From positions 1 to 64,000 of the forward strand of contig NZ_JARZHH010000042.1 of the NCBI RefSeq assembly GCF_029946515.1: DNA of 64,000 nucleotides, written 5' to 3'. The translations under genes were made by a program, and so were the position numbers. The stretch is from Polyangium sp. 6x1. GTDB lineage: Bacteria; Myxococcota_A; Polyangia; Polyangiales; Polyangiaceae. The notes beneath the pieces were generated by a model that saw nothing but the letters and a program-made list of their open reading frames with translations, made no database searches and was not told the DNA's origin. Below, in pieces: positions 59,423-64,000 of the stretch. Each line of letters starts with the position of its first letter. Positions within the stretch are counted from its first letter, which is position 1.

Positions 59423-59812
59423 ATGGAGATCCACCTCGACAAGCGTGCGGTTAAGCAGATCCGCCTCTCCGCTGCGGACGCGATCGACGAAGGCGATACG
59501 GAGGCCCTGCGCGAGGACGTCCTCGAGGCGTTCAGCGAGGAGCAGGTCGAAGAAATCGAGCGTCGGCTCGACAGCGGCGATTTCTTCGAATTTTTGACCG
59601 ACGTCCTCGACGAGTGGAGCGGCGACGACGTCGACGAGCTCTTCGAGCTCCTCGAAACGCAGCTCGGCGAGATGGGCATCGATCTCAAGTACGAGCAGCG
59701 TGAAGAAGAGGACGAGGAGGAGGTCGAGGACGACGACGACCTCGACGACGACGACGACCTCGACGACGAAGACGACGAGGAGCTCGAGGAAGAGAACGAC
59801 GAGGAAGACTGA
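59423..59812 (+). CDS. Small acidic protein with Asp/Glu tail, function unknown
   Basis: The product is 129 residues from ATG 59423, chosen because GGAG lies 8 bases upstream; ATG 59393 in the same frame has none. Residues 1-85 are helical with acidic faces ('AADAIDEGDTEALREDVLEA', cut here), and residues about 93-129 are almost only Asp and Glu. No domain is recognised. Such tails bind cations, basic proteins or ribosomal parts. It ends 9 bases from the convergent TPR lipoprotein gene. Confidence 0.7.
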   Translation: MEIHLDKRAVKQIRLSAADAIDEGDTEALREDVLEAFSEEQVEEIERRLDSGDFFEFLTDVLDEWSGDDVDELFELLETQLGEMGIDLKYEQREEEDEEEVEDDDDLDDDDDLDDEDDEELEEENDEED

Positions 59813-59821
59813 CGCCTGCCG

Positions 59822-60943
59822 TCAGTCGCCCGCGGGATCCGCGGGCGCCTCGTCCTTCCGTCCGCTCGCCTCTCGCTCGATGTAGCCCGCGCACGACTTT
59901 TCGTTCGGCGCGGGCCTGATCTCGTCGCAGACGAGGTGCGCGCAGGGCGCGTACCGCGAGTCGGAAAAATCCTTGCGCAAGCGCTTGACGAGGTCGCAAG
60001 CCTCGCCTTTGTCGCCGTCTTCGTGCGCGAGGCGCGCCTCGGCCCAGAGCGCGTCGTCGCGCAAGGTGGACGTCGGATGATCGGCGTAGAGCTTGTGCAG
60101 CTCGCGGCGCGCCGCGCGATGATCGTGCAGCCGATCACGGTAGAGCTCCGCGATGCGCATCTGCGCCGGCGAGTAACGCGGGCGCTCGTAGCTGCCCGTG
60201 AGGTGCGAGGACTCGCGCGCCGCGAGCAGCGCGCGCAGCTGCGCGATCGCCGCCTCGTAGTGCCCGAGCTCCTCTTCGATCAACGACGCGTGCCAGAGCG
60301 CGTCGTCCGTCAGCGTCCCGAAAGGGTACGGATGCGCGACCGAGAGCGCGACGAGCGCGTCGCGCGCCTCCGCGTGCCGCCCGAGCCGTTCGAGCGCGAG
60401 CGCCGCTTCGTAATCGACGTTCTCTTCGAGCTCCGTGTTCCGGAGGACCCGCGCCGGCCCCTTCGCCCACGCGAGCACCGCCTCGTCGCCGCCGCGCTCG
60501 CGCTCGTGCTCCACGAGCCGCTTCACCGCTCTCCTGGCGAGGCCGTTCTTCGTGTACCTCGCCGTCGCGTCGAAGAGCATCGCGTAGCCGCGCTCCGCGT
60601 CGCCGTGCTCGATCTCGAGGTTGGCGAGCTCGAACGCGGCGCGGCCCGCGCGTGGTCCCTGGGGGGAGGTCTCGGCGAGCTTCTGGAGCGCGGCCTTCGC
60701 GTCGGCGTGCGCGCCGCGCCGCTCGTGCATGCGCGCCACGAGGAAGAGCGCCTCGTCGCGATCCTTCACGCGCTCGGCGGCGCCCGCGGCCTCCTCGTAG
60801 CTCTTCGCGGCCTCCTCGTAGCGCCCCGCGTGATACGCCCTCTGCCCCGCGGCGAACGATCGCTCGTACGCGTCGCCGAGGCTCGGCCCGCACCCGACGA
60901 GCCACCACGCGAGGACAAACCCGAGGCCGCGCCTCGCGCTCAC
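59822..60943 (-). CDS. TPR-repeat lipoprotein
   Basis: The product is 373 residues from GTG 60943, which overlaps the stop of the threonine aldolase gene (GTGA). The signal ends in lipobox LVGC (Cys18). The rest is TPR helices: '[20 protein letters not shown]', '[20 protein letters not shown]', '[13 protein letters not shown]' and '[18 protein letters not shown]'. It resembles tetratricopeptide outer-membrane assembly or gliding lipoproteins of BamD/CglT type only in fold. The coupling to a PLP enzyme gene looks accidental. Confidence 0.88.
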   Translation of the reverse strand: MSARRGLGFVLAWWLVGCGPSLGDAYERSFAAGQRAYHAGRYEEAAKSYEEAAGAAERVKDRDEALFLVARMHERRGAHADAKAALQKLAETSPQGPRAGRAAFELANLEIEHGDAERGYAMLFDATARYTKNGLARRAVKRLVEHERERGGDEAVLAWAKGPARVLRNTELEENVDYEAALALERLGRHAEARDALVALSVAHPYPFGTLTDDALWHASLIEEELGHYEAAIAQLRALLAARESSHLTGSYERPRYSPAQMRIAELYRDRLHDHRAARRELHKLYADHPTSTLRDDALWAEARLAHEDGDKGEACDLVKRLRKDFSDSRYAPCAHLVCDEIRPAPNEKSCAGYIEREASGRKDEAPADPAGD

Positions 60944-61974
60944 GCGGGCGTCGCCTTCCGCGTGACGACCTCGCGCGTCGCGTCCGCGAGCGCCGCGGCC
61001 GCCTCGGCGACGCGCGCCGCCGGCAGATCGAGGTGCGTCACCACGCGGACGCGCCGCGCGCCCGACGCGCCGACGAGGACGCCACGCGCGCGCGCGGCTG
61101 CGACGAGCTCGTCGGCCGCCACGGGCAAATCCACCTGCACGATGTTCGTCTCGACCTCGGGCACGCTCGCCCCGGCCTCGCGAATCGCCGCGCCGATCAC
61201 GCGCGCGGCGGCGTGATCCTCCGCGAGCCGCGCGCGGTGATGCTCGAGCGCGTGGAGCGCGCCCGCGGCGAGCACGCCGATCTGCCGCATGCCGCCGCCG
61301 AGCATCTTCCGGAACCTACGGGCTCGTACGATCGTCTCCGCGTCGCCGCAGATCGCCGATCCCACCGGAGCCCCGAGACCCTTTGAGTAGCAAACACTCG
61401 CCGTCTCGAACGGCGCGCAGAGCTCCGCGATCGAGAGCCCCGACGCGACCGCGGCGTTCCACACGCGCGCCCCGTCGAGGTGCATCACGAGCCCGTGCGC
61501 CCGCGCGACCTCCGCGATCGCGAGCACGTCGCGCTGCGGAAAGACCCGACCGCCTGCCCGGTTGTGCGTGTTCTCCAGCGCGACGACCCGCGGCCGCGGG
61601 TGATAATAATGCGGCGGCTTGATGACCTCTTTCAGCTCGTCCGGCCCGAACAGCCCGCCGCGGCCGGCGATCTCGAACTGCACCCCGGACCAGGCCGCGC
61701 CCGCGCCCGACTCGTAGAACGCGCAGTGCGCGCCTTCGCCGATGATCACCTCGTCGCCGCGCTGCGTGTGGCAGAGCAGGGCGATCTGGTTGCCCATCGT
61801 CCCGCTCGGCACGAACAGCGCCGCCGCCTTGCCTGTGATCTCGGCCGTGAGCTTCTCCAGGCGCGCGACCGTCGGGTCCTCCCCGTACACGTCGTCGCCC
61901 ACCTCGGCCCGGGCCATGGCCTCCCGCATCGCGGCTGTGGGCCGCGTCACGGTATCCGAGCGCAGATCGATCAT
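60940..61974 (-). CDS. Low-specificity L-threonine aldolase
   Basis: The product is 344 residues, the usual length. This PLP enzyme splits threonine or allo-threonine into glycine and acetaldehyde. Signatures are '[13 protein letters not shown]', '[11 protein letters not shown]', '[12 protein letters not shown]', 'ENTHNRAGG', '[10 protein letters not shown]' and the Schiff-base Lys198 in '[12 protein letters not shown]'. It sits upstream of and overlapping the TPR lipoprotein gene and 98 bases after an unrecognised gene on the same strand. Confidence 0.95.
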   Translation of the reverse strand: MIDLRSDTVTRPTAAMREAMARAEVGDDVYGEDPTVARLEKLTAEITGKAAALFVPSGTMGNQIALLCHTQRGDEVIIGEGAHCAFYESGAGAAWSGVQFEIAGRGGLFGPDELKEVIKPPHYYHPRPRVVALENTHNRAGGRVFPQRDVLAIAEVARAHGLVMHLDGARVWNAAVASGLSIAELCAPFETASVCYSKGLGAPVGSAICGDAETIVRARRFRKMLGGGMRQIGVLAAGALHALEHHRARLAEDHAAARVIGAAIREAGASVPEVETNIVQVDLPVAADELVAAARARGVLVGASGARRVRVVTHLDLPAARVAEAAAALADATREVVTRKATPA

Positions 61975-62072
61975 GCCCCTACTTCGCCCAGAAGAAGCGC
62001 GCTTGGCAACGCCTTGTTCACGGGCGGCACTGCGTCACGGGCGGACGGGGCCTCGGCAGAGGCGCCGACGAC

Positions 62073-62741
62073 CTAGCAGAAGAAGCACTTGTTCCGCTGG
62101 GGCGGCTCCGGGTCGAAACGCACGCGGCCGCAGGTGTCACAAATGCACAGGTTTTGCGCGTAAAACTCCCGCCGCCCGAGGATGTCGGAGACGAACAGGC
62201 TCGTCACGATGTCGCTCAGAATGTCGTGGCTGCGCGGGCGCGGCACCCACTGCATCGTTTCGCCCACGACGACCCTGCGGACGCGGCCCGCGAAGATCGC
62301 GGCCGAGAGGAAGCGGTCGTCGACCGGCTCCTTTCGCAGCCCGCGCAGATGCCCGACCACACGCGCGCGCGTGCGGACCAGGATCGCGGCCGTCTCGTCC
62401 GTCGGCGGGATCTCGGGCAGGAACGCGCTGCAATGCTTGTCGGCCGGCAATGCGCCGAAAAGCGGCTCCTGGATCCGCCAGGGGCGGGCCATGTAACCCG
62501 GCTGCACGAGGTTCCGGTCGATCCAGGAGCGCAGCTCTTCCCGGCACATCCGCCGCGAGGCGACGCCTTCGAGGAACGTCAGCGCGGCGGCGAGCGCGTC
62601 GCTCGGCGGGGCCAGGGGCTCGGGGATCACGACGCGACGGATGCCGCTGCCGCTGCCCCGGTTCGACGAGACGGGCACCGCGTCGCTCGTTCCTTCGCTC
62701 TTCGTGGCCAGAACGTTCCTGGGCGAGGACCTCGTCGACAT
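62073..62741 (-). CDS. Unrecognised protein with C-terminal CxxC pairs
   Basis: The product is 222 residues from ATG 62741. The frame stays open to 62990 but the extra part is Pro/Arg-rich and looks non-coding. There is no good ribosome site. No signal peptide or membrane segment. The body is helical ('ALAAALTFLEGVASRRMCRE', 'ELRSWIDRNLV'). The end has 'CICDTCGRVRF' followed about 11 residues later by the terminal CFFC, which could bind one zinc as a ribbon. The zinc site at the extreme C terminus suggests a nucleic-acid or protein contact, but the function is unknown. Confidence 0.65.
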   Translation of the reverse strand: MSTRSSPRNVLATKSEGTSDAVPVSSNRGSGSGIRRVVIPEPLAPPSDALAAALTFLEGVASRRMCREELRSWIDRNLVQPGYMARPWRIQEPLFGALPADKHCSAFLPEIPPTDETAAILVRTRARVVGHLRGLRKEPVDDRFLSAAIFAGRVRRVVVGETMQWVPRPRSHDILSDIVTSLFVSDILGRREFYAQNLCICDTCGRVRFDPEPPQRNKCFFC

Positions 62742-63318
62742 GTCGCAGGAACGGGAGCAATCGCCGGACCAGCCGCCAGGGCTCCGCCATGGGGGTCGTC
62801 CGATCAACCGGGGCGAACGACGAGGCCTCTGGACGGCCTCGCGAGGCAGCCCGGGCGAGCAGCTATTGCCATGCGACCTCCAGCGATTGCATTTCGGGAT
62901 CGCGCGGACGGGCCCCGGTGTGCGGCGCGGATACGGTAGAGCCAGTGCGCAGCCCCCGTGCCCGCGTCGGATGGAGCGCCTCGGGGGCAAGAAGCTCCAT
63001 TGTTTTCAGATTCTACCGACTGCTCCTGATTCGCATTGAAGAAACGTCCCCGGAATCGACGCGGCGCTCAGGCGTCGACCTTATGGCGCAGCCGGGTGCA
63101 GGAAATCGCGGCCCGAAGGGAGCGTGAGCAAAATCACTGCCACCTGGAATTCGCACGCGGCTCGCGGACATCTCGCATGGAACCGCTGGGCCTCTCCACG
63201 CGTATGCGATGACTCCGACCTCCTTTCGCCATGGACGTGCTCCGCTTTGCGAGCGAATTTCGCACGGAGAACGCCCGCTGGCTTGACGTTCCGGTCGGAA
63301 ACGGAGAGAGTGCTTTAC
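62742..63318. other. 577-bp divergent region without a convincing gene
   Basis: It separates the minus-strand gene at 62741 from the plus-strand lipoprotein at 63319. Open frames in it (for example plus 62641-63039 and the upstream extension of the lipoprotein frame from 63124) lack ribosome sites and have Pro/Arg-rich products. The part from about 63150 to 63310 is less GC-rich than the rest and should hold the lipoprotein promoter; TTGACG at 63283 has no matching -10. Confidence 0.5.
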
Positions 63319-63993
63319 ATGACGAAACATGGACTTCTTTTCCTGGGTGCTTTGCTCGCTTCCACGTCTCTCATCGCGACCACGGGTTGTGGTGACGAAA
63401 ATTCGGGCGGCTCCGGTGGTTCGGGCGGTTCCGGTGGTGCCGGCGCCACGGGCGGAATGGGCGGCGCGGGCGGCGCGGGCGGCGCGGGCGGCGCGGGCGG
63501 CGGCGCCGCTGCCGTCGACTGCGACAAATACTGCACGGACATCGCGGCGAACTGCATGGGCGAAAATCAGCAGTATGCCGACAAGGCGAGCTGCATGGGC
63601 AGCTGCGCGGGCTTCCCGGCCGATGGCAAGGACGGCGACGCGGCCGGCAACACGATGCAGTGTCGCATCTATCACACGAGCGCGGCGACGGGCGATCCGG
63701 CGATGCACTGCCAGCACGCCGGCCCGAGCGGCGGCGCTACGTGCGGCTCGCTTTGCCAGGCGTTCTGCTCGCTCGCGGTGAAGACCTGCGCGACCGAGTG
63801 GCCGCAGGAAGGCGAATGCATGACGTCGTGCATGGCGTGGACGGCCGCGGGCATGACGTACAACGCGGCCGACTTCACGGCCGGCAATACGACCGAGTGC
63901 CGCATGTACCACCTCTCGGTCGCGGCGAGCGACGAGACGGCCGCGGTGACGCATTGCCCGCACACGAAGGCGATGTCGGATACCTGCAAGTGA
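63319..63993 (+). CDS. Gly-rich lipoprotein with duplicated Cys/His module
   Basis: The product is 224 residues from ATG 63319 with GGAGAG about 10 bases upstream. Signal peptide with lipobox TTGC (Cys24), then a Gly/Ala/Ser linker (about 28-65) of the kind that spans the myxobacterial envelope. The mature part has two matching halves: each holds a CxxxC pair, a later SCxxxC or SCM, then 'GNTxxCRxYH' and about 15 residues on a 'HCxH' site. The conserved Cys and His suggest disulfides and possibly a metal or heme site. Function is unknown. Confidence 0.85.
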   Translation: MTKHGLLFLGALLASTSLIATTGCGDENSGGSGGSGGSGGAGATGGMGGAGGAGGAGGAGGGAAAVDCDKYCTDIAANCMGENQQYADKASCMGSCAGFPADGKDGDAAGNTMQCRIYHTSAATGDPAMHCQHAGPSGGATCGSLCQAFCSLAVKTCATEWPQEGECMTSCMAWTAAGMTYNAADFTAGNTTECRMYHLSVAASDETAAVTHCPHTKAMSDTCK

Positions 63994-64000
63994 GATAGAA

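Noticed and set aside
62742-62990. N-terminal extension of the CxxC protein to 62990
   Set aside because: The extra residues are Pro/Arg-rich without structure and the start has no ribosome site.

Overview
The window looks like chromosomal DNA of a high-GC, multicellular-lifestyle deltaproteobacterium (Myxococcota, most likely Polyangiales/Sorangium-like). The reasons are very strong G/C preference at third codon positions, long antisense open frames, many lipoproteins with Gly-rich linkers, DUF4215-type Cys-rich surface repeats, VIT/VWA and AgmX/PglI-type domains, numerous Ser/Thr kinase, FHA, PP2C and STAS proteins, and TSP3-OmpA proteins. No rRNA, tRNA, CRISPR array, IS element or prophage was seen.

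Layout. 1-16554 (minus) carries cell-envelope genes: a very large secreted beta-helix/DUF4215 repeat protein running off the left edge, two coupled VIT-VWA-FecR proteins (one a lipoprotein, one membrane anchored), and an OmpA protein with TSP3 repeats. 17011-23510 (plus) holds an outer-membrane protein of TIGR04551 type, alaS, a PAS-STAS regulator and a non-specific nuclease. 23526-27288 (minus) holds overlapping folA/thyA and an oligopeptidase B lipoprotein. 27395-29819 (plus) holds two Ser/Thr kinases, the second fused to a STAS/SpoIIAA-like tail. 29816-34800 (minus) is a P450 / flavin monooxygenase / cyclic-nucleotide-binding protein unit facing a divergent TetR gene, with palindromes between them. 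thiC with a TPP riboswitch follows, then a SnoaL-like protein, a bacterial lysyl oxidase lipoprotein, a GDPD and a small secreted protein (37672-41594). 41601-43927 (minus) is a CheA-like kinase with its response regulator.

The most unusual unit is 44088-50211 (plus): six closely spaced genes for a coiled-coil outer-membrane barrel, a periplasmic cupredoxin, a pentaheme c-type cytochrome lipoprotein with no canonical start codon, a membrane sensor PP2C phosphatase, a SiaB/RsbW-like ATP-binding protein and a STAS protein. It reads as a redox module coupled to a partner-switching signal circuit. A bidirectional terminator separates it from a minus-strand block (50367-58371) of two oligopeptide permeases, two membrane-anchored trypsin-like proteases (one with FHA), a tail-anchored PP2C phosphatase and a zinc-ribbon/FHA protein, which suggests phosphothreonine-controlled surface proteolysis.

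The right end (58459-63993) holds an outer-membrane barrel, a small acidic protein, a TPR lipoprotein overlapping a threonine aldolase gene, an unrecognised protein with C-terminal CxxC pairs, and a Gly-rich lipoprotein with an internally duplicated Cys/His module. Genes are packed tightly: seven same-strand junctions use 4-base ATGA/GTGA overlaps, and several convergent pairs end within 15 bases of each other.
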